Of a stretch of 64,000 nucleotides of DNA, positions 10,753-22,177 are shown one piece after another. The DNA is from Nemertoderma westbladi. Taxonomy: Eukaryota; Xenacoelomorpha; Nemertodermatida; Nemertodermatidae. The position numbers were made by a program, and so were the translations under genes. The DNA lies in assembly GCA_032718475.1 (NCBI GenBank), contig JAUCBJ010004241.1:1-64000 (forward strand). Reading direction: 5' to 3'. The notes under the pieces were generated by a model. It worked only from the letters and a program-made list of their open reading frames with translations. It was not told where the DNA came from and did no database searches. Position 1 is the first letter of the stretch, and each line of letters begins with the position of its first letter.

Positions 10753-12937
10753 TTACTTTAGCCACTATTTAAATATTGTTAATCTAAGTTGGACTCTTAA
10801 CGCTCGTTGTTGTCTTTATTTCTGCGTTAATTATGACGGGAGATTGGAGTTGTAGAGTCTACCTGCATCATTGAAAATTGTTCAATGTTATGATTATGAA
10901 CCGAGTATATTTATTTACGATTTATTTCCACTCTCTAAACTTCAACAACGTTATACTACGTTATACGTTATACTATATCGTATTCTATAACTACTATTTA
11001 TGTGGTCGACAACATTGACACGGAACCTAATTTTATGGTAAGCCTTGTGACTGGGGGTTAAGGGGTTCACGTATCACTCACGTATTACTTTTTGGTATCC
11101 GACCGGATTTCCGGTGCAATACTGAGTCCGACTTTTGATTGCATCGTACCTGTGCAATCATCTAGTTGGTATTCTTATTTATTATATTTATTTATAATAA
11201 CATCATTTGGTTTGCGATGTTACCGTGACAACCGTATAGCGTTTTCAAGTTTTAATTCATTGTAAAGTTGCTCTTTATAACTTCTCATTGAATGTACAGC
11301 TGTTATGTTGCTGTATTGTAAGGAAATAATGTGCTATAAATAATTAATTATAATGGTTAATTATCAAAAATGTTTATAAAAAGTTAATAATTTTTTATTT
11401 TCATACAGAATATCTCGTGACCTTTCAGCATGCAATACATTGCGTAAAATACATTCAGGTTTGTCTGCAATAATTAAATAATTAATTTCCCTGTAGCGAT
11501 CCGCATTGATTTGTATTAGCACTATACCAAGCTATGGAAACATTCACTTTAAAAACATTCGCCTTTAATATATTATTGCTGCTATTACTTACGTTATTAG
11601 AAGGGAATTAAAAATTCAGGAAGAATGGATATAATATTCGCATCTTTCAAGTAATGTCGCCCATGGTTCAGGGTGATTTCATTTCCTGCCTCGGCAATTG
11701 AATAAGCCTATTAAGATAGGAATATTTTCAGGGTACCTACCTACAGAATAGAGTCCAGTGGTGAAACTTTAATTGTATTTTATATACATATCGCACAGTT
11801 ATAAAATATACCATTCATAGATAGACACACAACACGGTGACGGGGTAGCAAATAATGGTTTGGGAAAACCTTGGCTAAAGGTTTTACATATATTGATTGC
11901 TCACACGAATAGGATAATGTCGGCTGACGGAATATTTCTACAGTTCGCAATTATTCATGTAACTCACTAATTTATCAGCATTATCGAGATCTGCGTCTTT
12001 TAGGGGACGTTTAAGGCTGGCCATCACATTTCCCTTCCAGTATCAGTGGCCGCCAACACTAATTCGTCGTGCTTACAAGGTGCTGCTGGGTTTTGGTAAT
12101 AACATGTTACCCAGTCAACTTGCTCTTGCTTGGGTTTCCCTTATATTATGTATGTGGTGCGTTTCAGTTTAATTCTGTGTTATAACCAACCATTTAGTCC
12201 AATGATCACTGAAACGTGCCTACTGTACGAGTATAAGGAACGTTTATAGCGGTTTGGTAGGTAATATGATGGTCATCAGTATTCAGTGTGATGCCCAGCA
12301 TCACTCTTGGGGATTTTGCGCAATTCTCATTCAAATCTTAGAGTTGTAGTATATTTACAATTAAACTTATCAATACACCATAAGGGACCCCCCCCCCCCC
12401 CCCCCCCCCCCTCCCATCTTATGGAGAACTCACTTTTATGCCATTTTTCATTTCAGTGGCATGTAAAACATTTCTGCTGTGGATGATTATGTAAATAATG
12501 TACAATAATGGCTATACTGTAGTGTGCAAAATATGATTTGGCGAAAATTAAAGGCTGAACGGGCCAGTAAACCGTTCACTACTACTACTACTAAAGTGTA
12601 ATTAGTGAAAGTATTTTTCGGCAATATAAATGGAAGCAATATTATGAGGTTCGTGTTTGGAAAGAATTTGAGATTTTTTTAAAAGGCAAAAATTTCTTGA
12701 CCATAATGGCTAAATATTTACATAATTATTCCTGTCAAAGTCGGCCAAAAATAAAGGTCATCTGTAAGTTGATTAATATTTATAGATACGTCTTCTGGTA
12801 GAGTCGCTAGTAGTTCCCAAGTAATACGGAAGCAACAAATGGAGGAATCTGAATCAGAATGGCGATTCCTTGTGAAAAATACCGTATTTATTAGAATTAA
12901 GGGCCTTGGCGTTTAACTTTAGAAATTGCCAATGCAA
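10753..12937. other. Long intergenic stretch, no gene seen
   Basis: AT-rich sequence with dense stops. It holds a run of 24 C at 12388-12411 and a short ACTACTACTACTACTA simple repeat near 12580. I looked here for the N-terminal kinase exons of MASTL (glycine loop, HRDLKPDN, DFG) and found none. Confidence 0.5.
12388..12411. repeat. Poly-C tract (24)
   Basis: Uninterrupted run of 24 C, flanked by AT-rich DNA. Confidence 0.95.
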
Positions 12938-13185
12938 TGGGGGAGGCGTTTATTCGAGGGGGGCGTTTATTCGGGGAAGGCTACAGTATATTTACCTTCA
13001 GTCTATTAATGATAATTATATGCTAGATGCATCGCTCACTATTTGTGGCTCTCCCCACATTCTAATATTATTAAACGCCTGGGCGTGTATTCGGGGAGGG
13101 CGTTTAAGTTGTTAATTTGATGGTAATGGGGGCGTTAATTCGAGGGGGCGTTTGTTCGAGGGGGGGGGGGGGGGGGGGGGGGGGG
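12938..13185. repeat. G-rich dispersed repeat ending in poly-G
   Basis: The motif GGGCGTTTATTCGAGGG recurs with variations at about 12938, 12960, 13080, 13100, 13130 and 13145. It ends in a run of 26 G at 13160-13185. It is non-coding and degenerate. Confidence 0.7.
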
Positions 13186-13261
13186 TCGTATTCGAAGGAA
13201 TACCGTATTGATATTCCTTTGCTACATATTATTACCTCACAGAAAACCTTAGTCGGAATGG

Positions 13262-13669
13262 TAAGCAGCAAACTTTGCCCGCGAGAAAGCTGCGCCCGCG
13301 TCCAATCTTCTCCCGGAGCAATCTTCGCCCTCAAAATGAGCAACAATACCCGGCAGAAACCTTCGCCCGCAGGCAAACTTCGTCCGCGAGCAAACTTTGC
13401 CCACTAAAACAATTATTGTTATGGTATAAAAAGCCTTCTCTATAACCCGCTCCTTTCCCTCAAGTGGTAACAACATCGTTTATTGTTTTACCGCCTCTGG
13501 TAACCTGCTCCTTTCCCTCAATTGGTAACTGAAATGATTACTAACACAAATCATATTGGGCGAAGGTTGTTGCGGGGAAGATTACCTTGCGGGCGAAGGT
13601 TTTCCCCGGTCGAAGGTTGTACCGGGGCAAAGATTGGACGCGGGCGAAGGTTGCACCCAACCTTCGGAT
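13262..13669. mobile_element. Foldback-like element with 9-bp target duplication
   Basis: Left arm (about 13262-13405) and right arm (about 13555-13669) are inverted relatives built from a short repeated motif, AACCTTCGCCCGCG and variants; both share GCCCGCGTCCAATCTT in opposite orientation. The element is flanked by TCGGAATGG at 13253-13261 and 13670-13678, a 9-bp direct repeat. Arms made of short subrepeats plus 9-bp duplications are features described for Foldback elements of Drosophila; 9-bp duplications also occur with Mutator-like elements. The middle contains a direct duplication of a CTCCTTTCCCTCAA stretch. There is no coding capacity. Confidence 0.6.
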
Positions 13670-13678
13670 TCGGAATGG

Positions 13679-14966
13679 AATAAAATGTTTTAGATTCAAT
13701 AGGCCTGATGTGAGCAATGGACAAATTTATTCAAAAATAAAAACGTGTAAATTCTGTGGATCCTGTACTTTAAGTTTGTTTGTCCTTGCATCCTAACATC
13801 CTTGTGTTAGGATGAGTTTATGTGATTAATGAATGCCGCCAACTTTTCGTAATTCCAATCACAATAAAATCGATGTAAAAGCTTTCCGGTAAAGAAAGTA
13901 TTATCGCATCGGGTTACAGACAATTAGTACAGCCTTTTGGTAACAATTAGCCCACTCAGTCTAACTTCCGTACAGAGGTATCAAATGATAAAGGAAACTT
14001 GATATGCAATAGTAAATGTATCTCGCCTTGACGTTGTCAAAATGTCAGTAACTATTCGATTAAATTCGCATATTCGATTAAATGTCATCTCACTCTCCAG
14101 GTTGATTCAGGACTTTGTTCTCCTGAAAAACTCGTCGTAGCTTTAGCAATCTGTAAACATCACGTGTAAAATACATAATTACTCAAATGTCTGGCAAATA
14201 AATATCTGCCGGTTTTTTTCAGTGAACAATAAATTAAAGTAGATGTTTGCGTGATTTAATTAAGTATTTTGATTGTCGTCAATAGTCGTATTTTTTCCAA
14301 TGAATGTATTTGGCATTGGCGAGAAGTTGAATTCAATACACCCATTCAAGAATGTGGAATGGCTTGATGTATTATGACACACGCAGTATTTTAAAATGTA
14401 TATCGACGCAATGGTTTATCGTTTTGTGTATTTGAATTAATGATTTAATTTACATTAACTTTAACTTTAAAAAACTTAATTATCATTAAGACCTCCGGCT
14501 GTTTCCATTGGGATGTTACTAAATGTTACTAAAATGTTACATTGGAATGTTAATAGAAAATACGTTCTGTAACACAACATCCCCTGGAGGATCGGAAATC
14601 GTAAAATGCCTATTACATAGAAAGTCATGTCCAGGTGTCGAATTTGGTCACTTTTGGTAAATTCCTCAATGATGCCAGTTGGGCATCTATACTCCCTTCT
14701 ATGCCAGAAATAAATAAATGCGATATATAAACTCACAAATTTGGTTTAATAACGTGAATATCGAATGTCCAATGCTGAAGAAACACGAGAGAACTACGTG
14801 TTTTTTATCCAAAATAATATTTCGTAATTACGTATAACATATTTTGCATTGGATACAATTTTTTCCAACTGGCGCCACTATCTGGTGGACAACGGTCGTC
14901 TCAGAGAGTCAGTTTTTTAGTGTGTGTTATAACATCTATCTATATAATATATATATAATAATCTAT
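13679..14966. other. Intergenic or intronic, no gene seen
   Basis: AT-rich sequence before the minisatellite. If the upstream exons of MASTL lie to the left, this is part of the MASTL intron. No conserved coding segment is visible on either strand. A short tandem of ATGTTACTAAA lies near 14512-14535. Confidence 0.45.
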
Positions 14967-17400
14967 AACCATGTTGGTTACTTTGGTTTAATTCAACGTT
15001 TGCTTCTCAGAGTGTCCCTCTCCAGCACTATTGTCTACTATAACCATGTTGGTTACTTTGGTTTAATTCAACGTTTTCTTCTCAGAGTGTCCCTCTCCAG
15101 CACTATTGTCTACTATAACCATGTTGGTTACTTTGGTTTAATTCAACGTTTTCTTCTCAGAGTGTCCCTCTCCAGCACTATTGTCTACTATAACCATGTT
15201 GGTTACTTTGGTTTAATTCAACGTTTTCTTCTCAGAGTGTCCCTCTCCAGCACTATTGTCTACTATAACCATGTTGGTTACTTTGGTTTAATTCAACGTT
15301 TTCTTCTCAGAGTGTCCCTCTCCAGCACTATTGTCTACTATAACCATGTTGGTTACTTTGGTTTAATTCAACGTTTTCTTCTCAGAGTGTCCCTCTCCAG
15401 CACTATTGTCTACTATAACCATGTTGGTTTCTTTGGTTTAATTCAACGTTTTCTTCTCAGAGTGTCCCTCTCCAGCACTATTGTATACTATAACCATGTT
15501 GGTTACTTTGGTTTAATTCAACGTTTTCTTCTCAGAGTGTCCCTCTCCAGCACTATTGTCTACTATAACCATGTTGGTTACTTTGGTTTAATTCAACGTT
15601 TTCTTCTCAGAGTGTCCCTCTCCAGCACTATTGTCTACTATAACCATGTTGGTTACTTTGGTTTAATTCAACGTTTTCTTCTCAGAGTGTCCCTCTCCAG
15701 CACTATTGTCTACTATAACCATGTTGGTTACTTTGGTTTAATTCAACGTTTTCTTCTCAGAGTGTCCCTCTCCAGCACTATTGTCTACTATAACCATGTT
15801 GGTTACTTTGGTTTAATTCAACGTTTTCTTCTCAGAGTGTCCCTCTCCAGCACTATTGTCTACTATAACCATGTTGGTTTCTTTGGTTTAATTCAACGTT
15901 TTCTTCTCAGAGTGTCCCTCTCCAGCACTATTGTCTACTATAACCATGTTGGTTACTTTGGTTTAATTCAACGTTTTCTTCTCAGAGTGTCCCTCTCCAG
16001 CACTATTGTCTACTATAACCATGTTGGTTACTTTGGTTTAATTCAACGTTTTCTTCTCAGAGTGTCCCTCTCCAGCACTATTGTCTACTATAACCATGTT
16101 GGTTACTTTGGTTTAATTCAACGTTTTCTTCTCAGAGTGTCCCTCTCCAGCACTATTGTCTACTATAACCATGTTGGTTACTTTGGTTTAATTCAACGTT
16201 TTCTTCTCAGAGTGTCCCTCTCCAGCACTATTGTCTACTATAACCATGTTGGTTACTTTGGTTTAATTCAACGTTTTCTTCTCAGAGTGTCCCTCTCCAG
16301 CACTATTGTCTACTATAACCATGTTGGTTTCTTTGGTTTAATTCAACGTTTTCTTCTCAGAGTGTCCCTCTCCAGCACTATTGTCTACTATAACCATGTT
16401 GGTTACTTTGGTTTAATTCAACGTTTTCTTCTCAGAGTGTTCCTCTCCAGCACTATTGTCTACTATAACCATGTTGGTTACTTTGGTTTAATTCAACGTT
16501 TTCTTCTCAGAGTGTCCCTGTACAGCACTATTGTCTACTATAACCATGTTGGTTACTTTGGTTTAATTCAACGTTTTCTTCTCAGAGTGTCCCTCTCCAG
16601 CACTATTGTCTACTATAACCATGTTGGTTTCTTTGGTTTAATTCAACGTTTTCTTCTCAGAGTGTCCCTCTCCAGCACTATTGTCTACTATAACCATGTT
16701 GGTTACTTTGGTTTAATTCAACGTTTTCTTCTCAGAGTGTCCCTCTCCAGCACTATTGTCTACTATAACCATGTTGGTTACTTTGGTTTAATTCAACGTT
16801 TTCTTCTCAGAGTGTCCCTCTCCAGCACTATTGTCTACTATAACCATGTTGGTTACTTTGGTTTAATTCAACGTTTTCTTCTCAGAGTGTCCCTCTCCAG
16901 CACTATTGTCTACTATAACCATGTTGGTTACTTTGGTTTAATTCAACGTTTTCTTCTCAGAGTGTCCCTCTCCAGCACTATTGTCTACTATAACCATGTT
17001 GGTTACTTTGGTTTAATTCAACGTTTTCTTCTCAGAGTGTCCCTCTCCAGCACTATTGTCTACTATAACCATGTTGGTTACTTTGGTTTAATTCAACGTT
17101 TTCTTCTCAGAGTGTCCCTCTCCAGCACTATTGTCTACTATAACCATGTTGGTTTCTTTGGTTTAATTCAACGTTTTCTTCTCAGAGTGTCCCTCTCCAG
17201 CACTATTGTCTACTATAACCATGTTGGTTACTTTGCTTTTATTCAACGTTTTCTTCTCAGAGTGTCCCTCTCCAGCACTATTGTCTACTATAACCATGTT
17301 GGTTACTTTGGTTTAATTCAACGTTTTCTTCTCAGAGTGTCCCTCTCCAGCACTATTGTCTACTATAACCATGTTGGTTACTTTGGTTTAATTCAACGTT
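14967..17400. repeat. 75-bp minisatellite, first part
   Basis: About 32 near-identical tandem copies of a 75-bp unit. Because 75 is divisible by three and the unit has one stop-free frame, it reads as a continuous 25-residue repeat, but this alone is not evidence of coding. A Y-to-F variant (ACTTT to TCTTT) recurs at about 15427, 15877, 16327, 16627 and 17152. The first two intervals are 450 bp (six units), pointing to higher-order amplification. Each unit contains TACTATAAC and, about 40 bases later, TTTTCTTCTCAG. The array is cut at 17400 by a BEL element and resumes at 29753. Confidence 0.95.
17396..17400 (+). repeat. Target-site duplication ACGTT, left
   Basis: ACGTT directly precedes the 5' LTR. 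The same five bases follow the 3' LTR at 29753-29757. A 5-bp duplication fits BEL/Pao integration. Confidence 0.85.
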
Positions 17401-18620
17401 TGTAAAAGCTTTTGTGGATATAATCAGTCCCCTTGCCCGCAAAGTACCGTTGTAGGTGTTTTAACGGACATAAAAGTCATTCTTCTATATGTGTGCTTTG
17501 GCGGACATGGCAAGGCACAAAACCCGCAATGCGTCAAATACTCTAGCACAGTGTAGCCTTGATGATTCAGATTACGACATCTAACAGCTGGTTGCTGGCA
17601 TGGAAACGGCCATTGGACACATGGTTCTTTGTTTAGCTTAACAGCCAATCAGGGTGATTTTTACTGTCGATGTGGAGATATTCTACAGATCATGCTAGGA
17701 GTGTTCAGTCTTACTGTTTTTTCTTGATACTGTTTTGTTGTTTCTATCTAGGCCAAGAACACCGGCTCTGGAGTCAATTCGTTTCAGACTTTAGAAGAAA
17801 CATTAGTAGGCTTAGATTATAGAACGTATAACTGTTATCGGCTCAATCAACACGGCCCAATTATTAGCGCAGTAGCGCAGCGGTACAATCTTATATTGTT
17901 ATAATCTTAACCTACCGTCTTAATGCTTTTTACTGTTGTTATTATTTGTATCAGTTGGTTGAATATTATTATTTGGAGAACATCTATAAAGAACCCAAAT
18001 TTCCCAATTTTCTTGATACACTACAGGTTAGAGAGACAGGTTACATATAGCGATTGCGACTTATATTATCGTGGTTTGTAGTGAGTTTAATGCTATTTGA
18101 TAGGCACTACATGAGTCAATTGCTGTTCTCTTTATATATGATAAAATTCATTGACGGTCGGCAGATTAGTGTGCAGTATTGTGTGGTACCGGTAGTGTGC
18201 ATGATTGTGGCTGATAACTAAGCATTTCCTAAAGAATGCGCCTCATACGTGAATCATAAGCCTTACAGTCTTACAGTTGTGTTTAGTATAAGTCATATCT
18301 CTGTTTATCTAGATAGAGCGCCACGTCCTAAAGGAACTGTTAATATTTCCCGAAAGTGAATAATATTAGTCAGGAATTATTTATTAATGATCAATCGAAT
18401 AATACAGTAGGCTTCACTGCAATAATAAAATCTAAGCCCCATCCGAATCCAGTCTCCCGGGTATATCCAGCGGGTGAATGGACGCGCACTAGGCTGGCTT
18501 CGGCTAATGTTGTGTTTATTGGTATTAAATACTTGTCATTTACTAAAAGTCTATTTATAAACCAAAAGACATATAAATTTTAGCAGGTTAAACTGCTAAA
18601 GGTCTTCAAAAGCGCGTACA
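17401..18620 (+). repeat. BEL copy 1 5' LTR
   Basis: 1220 bp, starting TGTAAAAGC and ending GCGCGTACA. It matches 28536-29752 almost throughout, and matches the solo LTR at 34572 and the LTR at 55097 more distantly. Presumably it holds the element's promoter and polyadenylation signal; I could not assign these sites with confidence. Confidence 0.93.
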
Positions 18621-20599
18621 ATAACAGTTATTGTCTTTATTGCAGTAAGCAATAAAGTTGAAAGTACTGATCGACCGGTAAACCTGAACCGGTACTGCTG
18701 TAGGTCCGTAGGCCCAACTGCCAGAACCGGTACTGCTGTAGGTCTGTAGGCCCAACTGCCAGAACCGGTACTGCTGTAGGTCCGTAGGCCTAACTGCCTG
18801 AACCGGTACTGCTGTAGGTCTGTAGGCCCAACTGTCCTAACCGGTACTTCCAGTATAAGTACATTAGTATTATTCGATTTTGATTATTGTATACCGGTAG
18901 GTCTTAGTATTTAATCAGGGACTGCAGCCCTGGTTTTTTATTGAGATTTTACTTATTTCTGTCGGTTTTATTTACATGTAAGTTAATATTGAGCTGAAGA
19001 CGTGTAAGTCTGCTCAGATTGTTCAGATAATTGTAGGCTGGACTGTTGTCTGACTGTTGTTGGGTCTGGAGAGATTGCGGTGCGTGTGGAGTTTGTCCGA
19101 TAAAGTGCCAGTTAGTAAGTTGGGGCAGCCAGAGCTGTAAGGTCAATCCCCTCTTAAAGAATAAGTCGTACTACCGTGTTAGAACGCATACTAACTAACC
19201 ATTTTGGAATCTGCATATACTGTAGTTTATTTAGGCTTGATAGTAGTCTGCCAGCGTTTTAGCCTGTGTTTGTTTGTGTGGTCTGTTCAGGTACCGTAAT
19301 AGTTATTACTCAGATATTTTGTAGGCTGGATTGTTGTCTAGCTATTATTAGGTCTGAAGAGATTGCTGCGTGTGTAGAGTTTGTCTGATAAAGTGCCAGT
19401 TAGTAAGTTGGGGCAGCCAGAGCTGTAAGGTCAATCCCCTCTTAAAGAATAAGTCGTACTACCGTGTTAGAACGCATACTAACTAACCATTTTGGAATCT
19501 GCACATACTGTAGTTTATTTAGGCTTGGCGGTAGTCTGCCAGCGTTTGGTTTGTATTTTGTTTGAGTATTCTGTACGGGTAGCGTAATATTTATTATTCA
19601 GAGTTTATGCGATTATTCGCAACATTCATGTCCCCAAGTTTATTCCTACAGTAATTGTGCTTGTTACACATACCGTTATAGTTAAATTAACCCCGGTACT
19701 ACACGGGCTGCTTGGCGTAGGTAAAGACTGGTGACTTTGTGCTCCGGTCACTCCAGCAGATGCCGTGGTTCTTTTAACTGTTCAAGTATATTTAACTGCT
19801 AGTTATCTGTTTTTAATAAGTACTTGTACCTAATTTAGGGTTTGGTGTACAGTGCTTTCCGAAAGTAATTAGTGTGTAGGCAGTGTATTGTGTTGTAAAG
19901 TGGTTAATAGGCACGTATCGTAAGTAATTTGTAGTATTAAGTAACTTAGGTAAATTAGAATTATCTGTTTTAGTGTCCAATAAGTAGCACTTCACTGAGA
20001 GCGCACAGCTTCTGTGTAGTGACTCCCCCCAGAAATAATAACATTTATTTCAAATATAGACAAAACCCATTTTAAACGGGTATATATATATTATAAATCA
20101 ACTCAAACGATTTATAAATAGTAGGCCTGCCATACAACAACTAGGTCTCAATATCAGTTGGACTACTGCTTAAATAACGGTAATAAAGTAACTTAAAGTA
20201 ACTAAGTAACCTTTAAAATTCAGAAATTCAATTATTTAAATAATTGATATACCGGTATTTACGATAGGCCTATTACCTTTATTTCTATAAATTTAGGCTG
20301 AAATTATACCGGTATTCTGTAATTAATTCTAGTCCAGAATTACAATTATATACTATAAGTGTCAGCTGTATACCGGTATTCACGATAGGCCTATTATATA
20401 TTTATATATATTTGTGCTAAAATTATATACCGGTACTCTGTGACAAAACTAGTTTACAATACTTCTATATATTATAAGTGTATACCGGTATTCTAATATA
20501 CTGTAATAAATTACCGGTACTAGGCCAACGGTCATACTGAATTACTAGACTTGCTTTAACTGTAACTATAGCAGTAAGCATTCAACTGTATAGCTAAGC
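18621..20599 (+). other. BEL copy 1 untranslated leader with tandem repeats
   Basis: About 2 kb lies between the 5' LTR and the Gag start, unusually long. It holds four 38-bp tandem repeats (about 18690-18842, GAACCGGTACTGCTGTAGG core), a roughly 228-bp segment present twice (19033-19260 and 19321-19548) that occurs once in copy 2, and two or three degenerate units with ATACCGGTATTCACGATAGG (about 20250-20520). The leader probably carries primer binding and packaging signals. No primer site was assigned. Confidence 0.7.
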
Positions 20600-22177
20600 A
20601 TGTCTGACACTAAGCAAAACCTGTCAGACAGTCTAATCGATACAACCATCTGTGACACAGATAGGAGTGTGGAGCGATTAAGAAAAGGGTTCAGCTCACC
20701 TCCTACTGAAAGAAAGGTCATCCCTCCAGTAGTAGTATCAGACCCTAGGCTAATCCAACACCGTAGGTCTATCATCGGTACTCGGGCCCAGGTCAAACGG
20801 AACCAAGAAGCAGCTGTCCAACAGCAGCAACATCTTAGTCAAGAAACTCGTTCCCAGCGACCCGATAGCTCCAGTAGTTCGGATACTGTAGAGCTGACCC
20901 CCGAACGCGGAGTGAAGATGGCGGTTACAGCCTATTCAGATCCCCTTCTCACCCTTCCTGCCGCAGTACTAACTACTATATTGATTGCGGTGGAGGAACA
21001 CCAAGGCGATTGGGCGAGAAGTAAGCGAGCGACCCAAGATAGTTATGCGGGATACGCCAGGGAAGAATTGATGTCTATTGTCGAGTCACAATGGAACTTT
21101 CCCGGACCCGGACTCCCGTTAGATTTGTCCGAAGCTACTTGGGAAGACATACACAGGATGGGAGTGACTAAAGATACGATGGATCCAGCTGTTTGGAAGA
21201 GGTCGGCAGCAGGATATGTGCAGGGATTCTTCGGCTCCTTAGAGCGATTAGAAGAACAACTGTTTCGACAACCCCAAGGACCTCAAGAGCAGGAAGAGCT
21301 GCTATATCAAGTACGCGAAAGAACCCTACGCATTAGACTAATCCTATCAGCCTTTGAGGAAACTTCCAAAAGAAGACAGGACACGTCGCTGCAAGTTGCT
21401 GTCAAGACTTGGTTCCAGCGGGTAGGTCTCAAAGTACAAGAAACGGCCCAGTGGAAATCCCAGCTGTCTGAGCGACCAACCTATGAAGAATCAACCGATG
21501 CCACCTTTTCTCAAGTGGAAAGCGAAGTGACCGCAGAGAGACCGCGAACGAGAGACGCCATAGACATCTATCTGTCAGACTATCAACGTTTCCTAGGTGA
21601 TGAAGAGTTGAGGAGACGACTGGCTGGACTTCGCCCCAATAGTGAAGGAGCCAAGCTTGTGTTGGACTCAATCGATACGGAAATGTTAGCTGCAAACCAA
21701 GCTAAATTTGATGAAAAACTCCGCCTCGCTAGAGTCCAAGAAGAACAAGTAAAGAAAAAACGGATAGAGGAACGAAAGGCAGCAGCAGTAGCAGCGGCAA
21801 TGGCAGAAGCAGAAGTGGAAAGAAAGGCGGCAGCGGCAAAGGCAGAAGCAGAAGCGAAAAGAAAGGCGGCAATGGCAGAAGCAGAAGCGGAAAGAAAGGC
21901 GGCAAAGGCAGTGGCAGAAGCAGAACGGAGAGCGTCTGAGGAGACTACCCAACTGGAGTTGGAAAATCTGCAAGAGACGCAAGACTGCATAAATAAACAG
22001 TTAACTGCTAGTCAAATGCAGATGATGAGTCGATCTACTCCCAAACGCCAAGGATACACATCATCGGAGGAAGGCGAGACCACCGATCCTGAAGGCGGAG
22101 GAAATAGATCTCGTCTAAGCAGGCGTAGAAAAACATCTCACCGTCACAAATTGCCTGATTTGCCCCCCAGCGGTTAG
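20600..22177 (+). pseudogene. BEL copy 1 Gag, N-terminal part (frameshifted)
   Basis: The 525-residue segment is the N-terminal part of a BEL/Pao-type Gag. It matches BEL copy 2 (58283 on) nearly residue for residue. Residues about 380-460 are an Ala/Glu/Lys/Arg-rich coiled coil built from AEAERKAA-type repeats, longer here than in copy 2. The frame ends at a stop caused by one extra C in a C run (six C near 22162-22167 here, five in copy 2). The ancestral frame continues into the next segment. The start ATG follows TAGCTAAGC and is conserved with copy 2. Confidence 0.85.

Noticed and set aside
13104-13407. Open frames with polyglycine or polyproline near the G26 tract
   Set aside because: They are translations of a homopolymer and a G-rich repeat with no gene features.
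14844-17405. Continuous 853-codon open frame as a repeat protein gene
   Set aside because: It is the stop-free frame of a 75-bp minisatellite. The unit length is a multiple of three, so openness costs nothing, and the array lies in an apparent intron and continues after the BEL insertion.
21583-21990. Minus-strand alanine/serine-rich and cysteine/phenylalanine-rich frames
   Set aside because: They are antisense reads of the Gag coiled-coil codons (GCA/GAA repeats).
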